From contig NZ_CP136336.1 in the NCBI RefSeq assembly GCF_032681285.1, positions 4,761,001 to 4,825,000 of the forward strand: a stretch of 64,000 bases of DNA, given 5' to 3'. Below the pieces are notes generated by a model. The model saw nothing but the letters and a program-made list of their open reading frames with translations, ran no database searches and had not been told where the DNA came from. The stretch comes from Piscinibacter gummiphilus (GTDB taxonomy: Bacteria > Pseudomonadota > Gammaproteobacteria > Burkholderiales > Burkholderiaceae_C). How positions within the stretch are numbered: the stretch's first letter is position 1; each line of letters begins with the position of its first letter. Shown in pieces: positions 36,705 to 45,597 of the stretch. The translations under genes were made by a program, and so were the position numbers.

Positions 36705-37658
36705 TCAGTCGATCGTGACCTTGCCTTCGGCCACCACCTTGGCCCATTTGGCGCGCTCGCGCTCGAAGAAGGGGCCGAAGTCGGCCGGGGCGATCACCGC
36801 CACTTCGGCGCCTTGCGAGGCCAGGCGCTGCTGGATCTCGGGCGACTGGATGATGCGCGCCAACTCGGCAGCCACGCGCGATACCACCGCGGGTGGCGTG
36901 GACGCCGGCATCAGCACGCCCTGCCAGGTGCCCGACTCGAAACCCGCGACGCCCTGCTCGGCGATCGTCGGCACATCGGGCAGGAGCGGCACGCGCGTCT
37001 TCTTCGACACGCCCAGCACCTTCAGCTTGCCCGACTGCACGAAGGGCAGCGTGGCCAGCATGCCGTTCATCACCACATGCGTCTGGCCGGCGACCGTGTC
37101 GGCCACCGCCTGCGAGCCGCCCTTGTACGGGATGTACTCCCACTTGGCCTTGGTCGCTTTCTCGACCGCCACACCCGCGAGGTGCGGGGCGCTGCCCATC
37201 GCGGTGACGGCGAAGTCGATCTTCTCCTTCTGCGAGAGCGCGACAAGCTCCTTCAGGTTGCCGGCCTTCACCGACGGGTTCACCACCAGCAGGTGCGGCG
37301 AGTACGCCAGCATGCTCACGCCCTTTAGGTCCTTCGACGGATCGAACGGGAGCTTCAGATAGACCGAGGGCGAGATGGCCAGAGCGCCCACGTCGCACAG
37401 CAGCAGCGTGTGGCCGTCGGTGCTCTTGGCGACGAAGTCGGTGCCGGTGTTGCCGTTGGCGCCAGGCTTGTTCTCGACGATGACGGTCTGCTTGAGCGCC
37501 TCCGACAGCGGCTGGCTGACGGCGCGGGCAATGATGTCGGACGAGCCGCCGGGCGGGTACGGCACCACGATGCGCAGCGGCTTGTCGGGCCAGGCCTGGG
37601 CCAGTGCGCCGGTGGACGAGGCCGCGAACAACGCAGCGACCCAGAGTTGCTTGAGCAT
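36705..37658 (-). CDS. Bug-family (TctC-like) periplasmic receptor
   Basis: This 317-residue receptor has a signal peptide (MLKQLWVAALFAASSTGALA) and then WPDKPLRIVVPYPPGG, the standard Bug start. VIVENKPGANGNTG and YIPYKGGSQAVADTVAG are the ligand loops. An AAGGAGA site supports the ATG at 37658. As the first gene of the aldolase, reductase and kinase unit, it probably binds an aldarate or uronate. No tctAB genes are nearby. Confidence 0.92.
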   Translation of the reverse strand: MLKQLWVAALFAASSTGALAQAWPDKPLRIVVPYPPGGSSDIIARAVSQPLSEALKQTVIVENKPGANGNTGTDFVAKSTDGHTLLLCDVGALAISPSVYLKLPFDPSKDLKGVSMLAYSPHLLVVNPSVKAGNLKELVALSQKEKIDFAVTAMGSAPHLAGVAVEKATKAKWEYIPYKGGSQAVADTVAGQTHVVMNGMLATLPFVQSGKLKVLGVSKKTRVPLLPDVPTIAEQGVAGFESGTWQGVLMPASTPPAVVSRVAAELARIIQSPEIQQRLASQGAEVAVIAPADFGPFFERERAKWAKVVAEGKVTID

Positions 37659-37694
37659 GGACGTCTCCTTCGGATGAGCGGCAATGTCGCCTTT

Positions 37695-37714
37695 GTTGTA
37701 TGTCATCGTACAAC
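37695..37714. promoter_or_regulatory. Candidate GntR operator upstream of Bug/aldolase operon
   Basis: The site contains GTCAT-CGT-ACAAC within the larger dyad GTTGTA-N8-TACAAC, 37 bases upstream of the Bug start. The GTYRT-N3-AYRAC pattern recurs at three other promoters in this island and resembles the FadR-subfamily TNGTNNNACNA pattern. Confidence 0.6.
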
Positions 37715-37804
37715 TAGGGTCGATTTGCCGCAATCCGTAGTGCCCACAAGGCCCCTTCCGGAGCCCGCACATGTGCGAGCGCGGGCCCGCGGCGTGCGTG
37801 CGAT

Positions 37805-38545
37805 TCAGCCGCTGGCGGCCATCGCGGCCGCGCGGCGACGGCGCTCGCGGCTGTTGGTGAGATGGGTGCGCATCGCCGCGCGCGCCGCTTCGGCGTCTTG
37901 CGTGGCGATGGCTTCGAAGATGCTCTCGTGCTCGCGGTGCACGCGCCGCAGGTACTCGAGGCGCTCGGCGTCTTCGGAGCGCTCGGGCTGCAGGCGTACC
38001 CGCGGAATGGCGGTGATGCCGAGCGCGCCGATCAGGTCGGCATAGCGCGGGTTCTGCGTGGCCTTCGCCAGCTCGGAGTGGAAGGTGAAGTCGGCCGCCA
38101 CCGCATCGCGGCCCGCCTCGACCGCGGCGCCGAACTCGTCGAGCGCCTGGCGCATCACCGTGAGGTTGGCCTCGGTGCGGCGTTGCGCAGCGAGGGCCGC
38201 CGCCTCGGTCTCGACACCGATGCGCAGCTCCAGCACCGCGATCACGTCGCGCAGCGTGGCCAGCTGCTCGGGGCCGATGCGGAAGGCGCTCGCATCGCCG
38301 AGGCCGACCACGAAGGTGCCGATGCCGTGGCGCGTCTGCACCACGCCCGAGGCCTGCAGCTTCGACAAGGCCTCGCGCACCACGGTGCGGCTCACGCCGA
38401 AGGTTTCCATGATGGCCGCCTCGGTCGGCAGCTTGGCGCCGATCTCGAGCGCACCGCCGCGCACCTGCTCGGTCAGGGCGTCGACGAGATCCATCGCCAG
38501 GTTGCGAGGTTTGGAGCGCTTGCTGGCCGCGGCGGGCAGGTTCAT
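37805..38545 (-). CDS. GntR family regulator (FadR subfamily, FCD domain)
   Basis: This regulator of 246 residues has an N-terminal winged helix (LPTEAAIMETFGVSRTVVREALSKL) and an all-helical FCD ligand domain with the metal-binding pattern FHSELAKATQNP. FadR-type GntR proteins often respond to uronates or organic acids. Matching half-site palindromes are found at its own promoter, the Bug operon, the pectate lyase gene and the uronate dehydrogenase operon, so it is the likely island regulator. Confidence 0.92.
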   Translation of the reverse strand: MNLPAAASKRSKPRNLAMDLVDALTEQVRGGALEIGAKLPTEAAIMETFGVSRTVVREALSKLQASGVVQTRHGIGTFVVGLGDASAFRIGPEQLATLRDVIAVLELRIGVETEAAALAAQRRTEANLTVMRQALDEFGAAVEAGRDAVAADFTFHSELAKATQNPRYADLIGALGITAIPRVRLQPERSEDAERLEYLRRVHREHESIFEAIATQDAEAARAAMRTHLTNSRERRRRAAAMAASG

Positions 38546-38561
38546 TCGGAAGGCGGAGCTG

Positions 38562-38576
38562 GTTGTATGACGACAG
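38562..38576. promoter_or_regulatory. Candidate GntR autoregulatory operator
   Basis: GTTGT-ATG-ACGAC lies 17 bases upstream of the GntR start codon. It matches TNGTNNNACNA exactly and fits GTYRT-N3-AYRAC except at one position in the right half-site. Confidence 0.55.
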
Positions 38577-38586
38577 AAATGTAGCG

Positions 38587-38614
38587 CGGCCCGGCACGCG
38601 GTGGTGCCGGGCCG
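38587..38614 (-). terminator. Hairpin downstream of pectate lyase gene
   Basis: An 11-bp perfect hairpin (CGGCCCGGCAC / GTGCCGGGCCG, 6-base loop) lies 16 bases past the lyase stop. It has no T-tract, so it may be a weak terminator or an mRNA 3' stabiliser. Confidence 0.55.
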
Positions 38615-38629
38615 ACCCTCAGAACGCCC

Positions 38630-40471
38630 TCACACCGATGCCGTCACCGGCGACACGTAGGCGATCAGCCGCCCCATGTTCGACACCCAGTTGGCGGTGG
38701 AGATGCCCAGCGGCTGCTCCTTCACCACATAGGGGTCGATGCGCGGCGGGTCGGCCGCGTCGTAGGGCGAGGTGTCGTACACATCGCCCACGTGCTTGCT
38801 CATGTACTCGTTGCCCAGGTGCGGTGTCGACGGGCCGTTGCCCTTGTATGCGTTGGTGACCTGCGGCAGGCGGGTGAGCCAGTGGTTCTTGGTACCGAGA
38901 TCGTCGACCACCGCCTGCGCCTGTGCTTCGGTCACCGCTGGCGTCGTCATCACCGCGCCTTCGTAGAGGTCAGCGAAGTCGACCTCGCGGATGGAGTAGT
39001 ACTTCGGCAGCGCACGCGGCTTCTTGTTGTGCAGCGGCGAGCGGGCCACGAGGTCGGTGATCTGCGCATCGGTCATCGCGTTGAGCTGCTCGTAGGTCGC
39101 GCGCATGCCGGCGATGTTGATGTTGCGACCTTGCGAGTAGTGGCTCAGCGTGTTGCGGTGGTCGTGGTTGAAGTAGTAGGCGCCGTTCCAGATGTTGGAG
39201 CCATAGCGGTGCACGAAGCGGCCGACGTTGGTGCCGAGCTCGATGTAGGTCGGGTGCGTGCGGCCGGCGAGCAGCGGGTTGTCGGCGATCTGCTGGGGCG
39301 TGAGCTTGCAGGTCTCCAGCCAGTCGAGCGCCTCGGGCACACGCGCGAGGTACTTGCGGTCGCCGGTGAGGCGGAAGTAGTTGAAGAGCTGCTGCACGTT
39401 GGTCTGCGTGGTGTGCGTCGCGAGGCCGCGAGGCTCGTAGCTGCGCGCTGCGGCGGGTGCACCGGCGGGACGGCCGTTGCGATCGGTCGCCAGGTGCTGC
39501 AGGCCCCAGCCGGCCTGCGGGCCGGGCTGCTGCAGGCGGCGCAGGCACTCCATGGCGCGGTGGATGAAAGGCACGAGGTGCGTCGCGCCCAGGCCCACCA
39601 CGCACATCAGCAGGAACTTGATGTTCTCGCCGGCCACGTCGTCGTTGAAGGTGACCATGGTGGTGTAGTCGCCGTCTTCCATGCCGGCCCACGAGCCCGG
39701 CGGCAGCTGCTGCGGGTTGGGCTGCGGCGTCGAGGAGATCGCGTTCGGGTTCACCGGCCAGCGCTGCGGCCAGCCGCCATCGGCCACGCCGCCCTTGAAC
39801 TGCGCCGCCAGCACGAAGCCGATCGCCTTCAGCACCGGCACCAGGAAGCGCGGGTCGCGCTTCTCGAGGTACATGCGCAGCAGGAACTGCGACGACACCG
39901 CGGTGCCTGCATCGTCGAAGGTCGCGTTGCCGTAGTAGTGCTGGAACTCTTCCAGGCGCCAGCCATTGGCGCCGATGGTCGTGTACCACTGGCGCAGCGA
40001 GCGTTCGCCCGCGAAGTCGTAGATGTAGTTCCAGCCGCCGGCCGGATGCTGCGCTTCGACCAGCGCACGCGCGGTGCGGTGGGCGGCCTCGTAGAAGTAT
40101 TCCGACCCGGTCGCGTGGTACGCGTCGAGGAACGCATGGCCCGCGGTCGGCGTGCCGGGCGGCTGGATCCAGCACATCGTGCGCTTGGCCTCCATCTCGC
40201 CCCACACGGTGGAGAAATCGGGCAGGTACTGCCACACATAGCCGCCGCGGTACGACACGGTCTCGTTCATGAACTTCGCGGCGCGTTTCATCGCGTCGAG
40301 CGCCGCGGCGTGGGTGCCGGTGGCGGGTGGCGTGGGGGTGGCTGGCGCCTGCAGGGCTTCAGCGCGCTCGCCATCGGTGGCGGCCACCGTCTGGGCTGCG
40401 TCCTCGCCACCGCCGCAGGCGGTCAGCGCCACCGGCGCCAGGCTGGACATCACGAACATCCTTCGTTGCAT
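38630..40471 (-). CDS. Pectate-lyase-like lipoprotein (PL10-type toroid)
   Basis: This 613-residue exported protein has a lipobox LTAC in its first 20 residues, so it is probably anchored to the outer or inner membrane. The body shows repeated aromatic-rich helices typical of alpha/alpha toroid enzymes, with DGGWPQRWP and VTFNDDVAGENIKFLL motifs close to those of family 10 pectic acid lyases. It is nearly twice the catalytic domain length of PL10 enzymes. The surrounding uronate genes support a role in cutting polygalacturonate or a related uronic acid polymer. The exact family is inferred from motifs only. Confidence 0.75.
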   Translation of the reverse strand: MQRRMFVMSSLAPVALTACGGGEDAAQTVAATDGERAEALQAPATPTPPATGTHAAALDAMKRAAKFMNETVSYRGGYVWQYLPDFSTVWGEMEAKRTMCWIQPPGTPTAGHAFLDAYHATGSEYFYEAAHRTARALVEAQHPAGGWNYIYDFAGERSLRQWYTTIGANGWRLEEFQHYYGNATFDDAGTAVSSQFLLRMYLEKRDPRFLVPVLKAIGFVLAAQFKGGVADGGWPQRWPVNPNAISSTPQPNPQQLPPGSWAGMEDGDYTTMVTFNDDVAGENIKFLLMCVVGLGATHLVPFIHRAMECLRRLQQPGPQAGWGLQHLATDRNGRPAGAPAAARSYEPRGLATHTTQTNVQQLFNYFRLTGDRKYLARVPEALDWLETCKLTPQQIADNPLLAGRTHPTYIELGTNVGRFVHRYGSNIWNGAYYFNHDHRNTLSHYSQGRNINIAGMRATYEQLNAMTDAQITDLVARSPLHNKKPRALPKYYSIREVDFADLYEGAVMTTPAVTEAQAQAVVDDLGTKNHWLTRLPQVTNAYKGNGPSTPHLGNEYMSKHVGDVYDTSPYDAADPPRIDPYVVKEQPLGISTANWVSNMGRLIAYVSPVTASV

Positions 40472-40505
40472 GGGTTGTCTCCTCTGTGGGTTGAACTTCT
40501 GTTGT

Positions 40506-40522
40506 CAGTCATCGTATGACTG
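40506..40522. promoter_or_regulatory. Candidate GntR operator upstream of pectate lyase gene
   Basis: A perfect 7-bp-arm palindrome CAGTCAT-CGT-ATGACTG lies 35 bases upstream of the lyase ATG. It fits the GTYRT-N3-AYRAC pattern seen at the other promoters of the island. Confidence 0.6.
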
Positions 40523-40647
40523 AGCGGCGGAGTGTGCGATTCATCACGACTCCCCGCCAAGAGGTGACCCCTCCAAGCACCGGGGCATCCCGAGGAATCA
40601 GGGTTAGCCCGCTGTCACGGGACTCGTCCATCTAGGAGGATCGCGCT

Positions 40648-40660
40648 GTTGTACGACAAC
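40648..40660. promoter_or_regulatory. Candidate GntR operator upstream of udh/TRAP operon
   Basis: The palindrome GTTGT-ACG-ACAAC lies 95 bases upstream of the uronate dehydrogenase start. It is the cleanest example of the shared pattern in this island. Confidence 0.65.
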
Positions 40661-40754
40661 CTACAACACCAGCCGGTGGCGTGTCTGGCGTTGCCGCTGG
40701 CCTGGCCTCGATGGCCTCCGATGAGTTTTTGACGCCCGACTTCAACCGACCGCC

Positions 40755-41573
40755 ATGCCCGCTGCCGCTACGCCCCTGCGCTTTTCCCGTTTGCTGATGA
40801 CCGGCGCGGCCGGAGGCCTGGGCCGCGAGTTGCGGGGGCGACTGAAGGCCTATTGCGACACGCTGCGCCTGTCCGACATCACCGACCTCGGCACGGCCGC
40901 CGCCGGCGAGGAGCTGCGCCCCGCCCGGCTGGAAGACCGCGAGGCGATGCTCGCGCTGCTGGAAGGCGTCGACGCGGTGGTGCACCTGGGCGGCGTCTCG
41001 ACCGAGCAGCCCTTCGACCTCATCCTGCAGGCCAACATCGTTGGCACCTACAACCTCTACGAAGCCGCGCGCAAGCAGGGCGTGAAGCGCATCGTCTTCG
41101 CCAGCTCCAACCACGTGACCGGCTTCTACCGCCAGGACGAGGTGATCGACGCCAACGCCCCGCTGCGCCCCGACGGCCACTACGGCATCTCCAAGGCCTA
41201 CGGCGAGAACCTCTCGCGCTACTACTGGGACCGCTTCGGCATCGAGACCGTGTGCCTGCGCATCGGCTCCTCCTTCCCGGAGCCGAAAGACCGCCGCATG
41301 CTGGCCACCTGGATGAGCTATGACGACCTCGAGCGCCTGGTGATGGCGAGCCTCACCGCCCCGGTGGTGGGCCATTCGATCGTCTACGGCATGAGCGACA
41401 ACGCCACCTCCTGGTGGGACAACACGCTGGCCCGCCACATCGGCTACCGCCCGCAGGACAGCAGCGACACCTTCCGTGCCGCCGTCGAAGCGCGTCACCC
41501 CACGCTCGACCCGAGCGACCCCGCGGTCATCTACCAAGGCGGAGCGTTCACGCGCACCGGCCCGTTCGAATGA
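40755..41573 (+). CDS. udh: Uronate dehydrogenase
   Basis: This 272-residue NAD-dependent short-chain-type enzyme oxidises D-galacturonate or D-glucuronate to the aldarolactone. The nucleotide motif is GAAGGLG at 17-23. [20 protein letters not shown], the catalytic Tyr143/Lys147 in GHYGISK, and the [15 protein letters not shown] segment are characteristic of uronate dehydrogenases. It heads a plus-strand operon with TRAP transporter, lactonase, porin, Bug and galactarate dehydratase genes. Confidence 0.94.
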   Translation: MPAAATPLRFSRLLMTGAAGGLGRELRGRLKAYCDTLRLSDITDLGTAAAGEELRPARLEDREAMLALLEGVDAVVHLGGVSTEQPFDLILQANIVGTYNLYEAARKQGVKRIVFASSNHVTGFYRQDEVIDANAPLRPDGHYGISKAYGENLSRYYWDRFGIETVCLRIGSSFPEPKDRRMLATWMSYDDLERLVMASLTAPVVGHSIVYGMSDNATSWWDNTLARHIGYRPQDSSDTFRAAVEARHPTLDPSDPAVIYQGGAFTRTGPFE

Positions 41574-41616
41574 GCACCACAAACCCCTGAGCCCACTTTC
41601 CACCAGGAGACATGAG

Positions 41617-42573
41617 ATGAAGAAACTGATCGCACTGGCCGCGCTGGTCGCCCTCGGTGCCGCGAACGCTACCGAATTCCGCTCGTCCGACATCCACCCC
41701 GAGGACTACCCGACCGTGCTGGCCGTGCGCCACATGGGCGAGACCATCGCCAAGGCGACCAACGGCAAACACACGGTGAAGGTGTTCGCCAAGTCGGCCC
41801 TCGGCGCCGAGAAGGACACCATCGAGCAGACCAAGCTCGGCGCACTCGCGATGACGCGCGTGAACGTGGCGCCGATGAACAACATCTGCCCGGCCACCAT
41901 GGTGCCGACCATGCCCTTTCTCTTCCGCTCCACGGAGCACATGCGCAAGGTGCTCGACGGCGCCATCGGCGACGAGATCCTGAAGGACTGCGAAGCACAA
42001 GGTTTCATCGGCCTCGCCTTCTACGACTCGGGCTCGCGCTCGATCTACTCGGTGAAGAAGCCGGTCAAGAGCATCGCCGACACCAAGGGCATGAAGATCC
42101 GCGTGCAGCAGAGCGACCTGTGGGTGGCGCTGATGGGCGCGATGGGTGCGAATGCGACCCCGATGCCCTTCGGCGAGGTCTACACCGCGCTCAAGACCGG
42201 CCTGGTGGATGCCGCCGAGAACAACTACCCCAGCTACGAGAGCAGCCGCCACTTCGAAGTCGCCAAGTACTTCAACAAGACCGAGCACTCGATGGCGCCC
42301 GAGATCCTGCTTTTCTCCAAGCGCGTGTGGGACACCCTGCCGCCCAACGAGCAGAAGATCATCCGCGACGCCGCCAAGGAGTCGGTGGTCTACATGCGCA
42401 AGCTGTGGGACGAGCGCGAGGCCAAGTCACTCGCCACGGTGAAGGCCGGTGGTGCCGAGATCATCGAGGTGGACAAGGCCTCGTTCCAGTCGGCCATGAA
42501 GCCGGTGTACGACAAGTTCCTCACCGACCCGAAGCTTCAGGCCATGGTCAAGCGCATCGGCGAAGTGAAGTGA
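41617..42573 (+). CDS. TRAP transporter substrate-binding protein (DctP)
   Basis: This 318-residue periplasmic receptor has a signal peptide ([18 protein letters not shown]). The conserved arginine that clamps the carboxylate is expected in MKIRVQQSD, and [19 protein letters not shown] is a hallmark DctP motif. The ATG at 41617 follows a GGAGA site. With the two membrane subunits encoded next, it imports an acidic sugar, most likely galacturonate or glucuronate. Confidence 0.94.
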   Translation: MKKLIALAALVALGAANATEFRSSDIHPEDYPTVLAVRHMGETIAKATNGKHTVKVFAKSALGAEKDTIEQTKLGALAMTRVNVAPMNNICPATMVPTMPFLFRSTEHMRKVLDGAIGDEILKDCEAQGFIGLAFYDSGSRSIYSVKKPVKSIADTKGMKIRVQQSDLWVALMGAMGANATPMPFGEVYTALKTGLVDAAENNYPSYESSRHFEVAKYFNKTEHSMAPEILLFSKRVWDTLPPNEQKIIRDAAKESVVYMRKLWDEREAKSLATVKAGGAEIIEVDKASFQSAMKPVYDKFLTDPKLQAMVKRIGEVK

Positions 42574-42611
42574 CCGGCTGATCGCGACGACGAAGAGAAA
42601 AGCTCCCCTCC

Positions 42612-43100
42612 ATGTACACCCGCCTCTGCGCCGCCATCGCGCGGCTGTGCCTGCGCCTGGGCGTGGCCGGCCTCGTGCTGCTGATCATCGCCGTGCTCTA
42701 CCAGGTGATCGGCCGCTACATCTTCAACGACACCCCCACCTGGGCCGAGAGCTCGGCCGTGCTGCTGGTGCTCTACGTGACCATGCTCGGCATGGCGGTG
42801 GGCGTGCGCGATGCGGGGCACATCGGGCTGGAGAGCTTTCTCGCGCTCGCGCCCGAGTGGCTGCGGCTCAAGATGGAACTCCTGATCCACGTGCTGGTGC
42901 TCATCTTCGGCTTGCTGATGGCGTGGAACTGCGGGCTGCTCGCCGAGAGCGTCTCGGGCTACAAGATCCCGACGCTCGGGGTCTCGGAGGCCTTCAAGTA
43001 CGCCCCGCCCGCGCTGGCCGGCGTGCTCGTCGCGATGTTCTCGGTGGAGCACATCATTGCGCTCGTCCGTGGTGAAGAGGTGGTCCCGTCATGGCATTGA
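42612..43100 (+). CDS. TRAP transporter small permease (DctQ)
   Basis: This 162-residue protein with four membrane helices is of the DctQ family. The RYIFNDTPTWAESSAVLLVLYVT stretch is the recognisable core, split across helix 1 and 2. It overlaps the DctM start by 10 bases, so the two membrane subunits are coupled. Confidence 0.92.
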   Translation: MYTRLCAAIARLCLRLGVAGLVLLIIAVLYQVIGRYIFNDTPTWAESSAVLLVLYVTMLGMAVGVRDAGHIGLESFLALAPEWLRLKMELLIHVLVLIFGLLMAWNCGLLAESVSGYKIPTLGVSEAFKYAPPALAGVLVAMFSVEHIIALVRGEEVVPSWH

Positions 43101-44374
43101 CCATCCTCTGCGTCAGCTTCCTGGTACTGCTGCTGCTCGGAGTACCGGTGGCGTTTTCCATCGGGCTCTCGTCGCTCGCGACCATCCTGTACGAAGGCCT
43201 GCCGCTCGCGGTCGGCTTCCAGCAAATGATCTCGGGGATGAACCCGTTCTCGTTCCTCGCGATCCCGTTCTTCATCTTCGCCGGCGAAATCATGATGTAC
43301 GGCGGCATCGCCGACAAGATCATCGACTTCGCGAAAGCCGTGGCCGGCCATGTGCGCGGCGGCCTGGGCATGAGCAATGTGCTGGCCTGCACGCTCTTCG
43401 GTGGCGTGAGCGGCTCGCCGGTGGCCGACGTGTCGGCGATGGGCGCGGTGCTGATCCCTCAGATGAAGAAGGAAGGCTACGACGCCGACTACGCGGTCAA
43501 CGTGACCACGCACGCGTCGCTGGTGGGCGCGCTGATGCCCACCTCGCACAACCTCATCATCTTCACGCTCGCAGCCAGTGGCAAGGTGAGCATCGCAGCA
43601 CTCATCCTCGCGGGCATCGTGCCGGCGATCATCCTCACGGTGTGCAACCTGGCGGCGGCGTATTTCGTGGCCGTGAAGCGCGGTTACCCCGCGGGCAAGT
43701 TCCCCGGCTGGGCGATCGTGGGGCAGTCGTTTGCGCTGTCGCTGCCGGGGCTGCTCGTGGTGGTGATCATCATCGCGGGCATCTTGTCCGGCGCGTTCAC
43801 CGCCACCGAGTCGGCGTCTGTCGCGGTGGTGTGGGCGCTCTTCCTCGCCGCCCTGGTCTACAAGCGCCTCACGCGCGAGCAGTTCCTGAAGGCTGCCGCG
43901 AAGGCGGTGAAGACCACCGGCACCGTGCTGCTGCTGATCGGCATCAGCTCGATGTTCGGCTACCTGATCGGCCTCTACGGCGTGGCCGAGCTGACGGGCA
44001 AGGCACTCGCTTCGATGACGAGCTCGCCGTGGGTGATCTTCCTCTGGGTGAACATCATCCTCTTCGTGCTGGGCACATTCCTCGACATGGCGGCGACGAT
44101 CCTCATCTGCACGCCGATCTTCCTGCCCATCTGCCAGCAGTACGGCATGACGACCGAGCAGTTCGGCATCGTGATGCTGATCAACTGCGCGCTCGGCCTC
44201 AACACACCGCCGGTGGGCACCACGCAGTTCGTGGGCTGCACCATCGGCGAGGTCTCGGTGGGCACGGTGATGAAGACGATCTGGCCCTTCTACGGCGCGC
44301 TGATCTTCGCGCTGATGCTCGTGACCTACGTGCCGGGCTTCGCGATGTGGCTGCCCAACCTGATCCTCAAGTGA
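43091..44374 (+). CDS. TRAP transporter large permease (DctM)
   Basis: This 427-residue protein with about twelve membrane helices drives sodium- or proton-coupled import. Typical motifs are MISGMNPFSFLAIPFFIFAG, FGGVSGSPVADVSAMG and LNTPPVGTTQFVG. It completes the DctPQM set with the two genes upstream. The lactonase gene begins 7 bases after its stop. Confidence 0.94.
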   Translation: MALTILCVSFLVLLLLGVPVAFSIGLSSLATILYEGLPLAVGFQQMISGMNPFSFLAIPFFIFAGEIMMYGGIADKIIDFAKAVAGHVRGGLGMSNVLACTLFGGVSGSPVADVSAMGAVLIPQMKKEGYDADYAVNVTTHASLVGALMPTSHNLIIFTLAASGKVSIAALILAGIVPAIILTVCNLAAAYFVAVKRGYPAGKFPGWAIVGQSFALSLPGLLVVVIIIAGILSGAFTATESASVAVVWALFLAALVYKRLTREQFLKAAAKAVKTTGTVLLLIGISSMFGYLIGLYGVAELTGKALASMTSSPWVIFLWVNIILFVLGTFLDMAATILICTPIFLPICQQYGMTTEQFGIVMLINCALGLNTPPVGTTQFVGCTIGEVSVGTVMKTIWPFYGALIFALMLVTYVPGFAMWLPNLILK

Positions 44375-44381
44375 GCACGTC

Positions 44382-45392
44382 ATGGGCACGGTGATCTACG
44401 TCAGCAACGCCGACAGCGGCGACATCTCGGTGTTGTCGCTGGACGAATCGACCGGCGCCCTCACCACGCTGCAGACCGCCGAGGTCGGCGGCACGGTGAT
44501 GCCGCTGGCCATCAGCCCCGACCAGCGCTTCCTCTACGCGGCACGCCGCAGCGAGCCAATCGCGGTCGTGGCCTTCGGCATCGACCGCGAGAGTGGCCGC
44601 TTGGCCAAGATCGGCGAGGCGCCGCTGCCCGACAGCATGGCCTACCTGTCCACCGACGAGACGGGCCGCTGGCTCTTCAGCGCCTCGTACGGCGGCAACA
44701 TCGTGGCGGTCAACCCGATCGGCGCCGATGGCAGGCCGAGACCCTCGACGCAGCAAATCCCGACCGCTCCGAAGGCGCACTGCATCCGCGCTCTGCCCGG
44801 CAACCGGCATGTGCTCGCCACGTCGCTCGGCGGTGGTCATGTGCTGCAGTTCCGCTTCGACGCCGACACCGGCGTGCTCTCGCCCAACGAGCCTTACCCG
44901 CTTGCGATGCGCCCGGAAGCCGGCCCACGCCACCTTGCCCTCCATCCGAGCGCAGCGTTCGCCGTGCTGCTCAACGAACTCGATGCGAGCCTCGACGTGC
45001 TGGCCCTCGACCGCACGCGCGGCACGCTCACCCCCCAGCAGACGCTGAACACGCTGCCACCCGGCTTCAGCGGCGAGCCCTGGGCCTCGGAGCTGCGCTT
45101 CACGCCCGACGGCCGATTCCTCTACACCAGCGAGCGCCGCTCGAGCACGCTCGCCACCTTCGCGGTCGACGCCACGAGCGGCGATCTCACGCCGCTCGGC
45201 CACACCCCAACCCAGGCCCAACCGCGCGGCTTCGCCATCACACCATCGGGCCGCTTCCTCATCGCCGCGGGGCAGGTGTCGCACCGGCTCAGCGTCTACC
45301 GCATCGACACCGCCACCGGCGCGCTCACACCCACCGCCGAGCACGCCGCGGGGCGCAACCCGAACTGGGTCGAAGCCCTGTCGCTCACCTGA
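44382..45392 (+). CDS. Seven-bladed lactonase (probable aldarolactonase)
   Basis: This 336-residue beta-propeller is of the 6-phosphogluconolactonase-like family (COG2706 type). Blade repeats are visible as ISPDQRFLYAARR, FTPDGRFLYTSERR and ITPSGRFLIAAG. The lactone-site histidine is likely in EAGPRHLALHPS. Because it follows uronate dehydrogenase, it probably opens galactaro- or glucaro-lactone to the free aldarate. Its role in the pentose phosphate route is less likely in this context. Confidence 0.88.
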   Translation: MGTVIYVSNADSGDISVLSLDESTGALTTLQTAEVGGTVMPLAISPDQRFLYAARRSEPIAVVAFGIDRESGRLAKIGEAPLPDSMAYLSTDETGRWLFSASYGGNIVAVNPIGADGRPRPSTQQIPTAPKAHCIRALPGNRHVLATSLGGGHVLQFRFDADTGVLSPNEPYPLAMRPEAGPRHLALHPSAAFAVLLNELDASLDVLALDRTRGTLTPQQTLNTLPPGFSGEPWASELRFTPDGRFLYTSERRSSTLATFAVDATSGDLTPLGHTPTQAQPRGFAITPSGRFLIAAGQVSHRLSVYRIDTATGALTPTAEHAAGRNPNWVEALSLT

Positions 45393-45503
45393 GGCCACGG
45401 CCGTGAAGCACCACCCCCGCACCCGACTCGCGCCGCAGGCGGCGCGCGCCTTGAACCGGCACGGCTGAGCGCCGCGCCGCCCTCCCCTCCTTGTCTTCAG
45501 CAC

Positions 45504-45531
45504 CCCGGGCGCGATGGCTCCAGCGCCCGGG
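45504..45531 (+). terminator. Hairpin between lactonase and porin genes
   Basis: A 9-bp perfect hairpin (CCCGGGCGC / GCGCCCGGG, 10-base loop) lies 111 bases after the lactonase stop and 66 bases before the porin start. There is no T-tract, so it may attenuate rather than fully stop transcription. Confidence 0.45.
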
Positions 45532-45597
45532 CGGGGCAGACCTTTGCCCAAAACGTCCAACGGGCCACTCACAACACCCATGTCGAGGAAATTTCAG

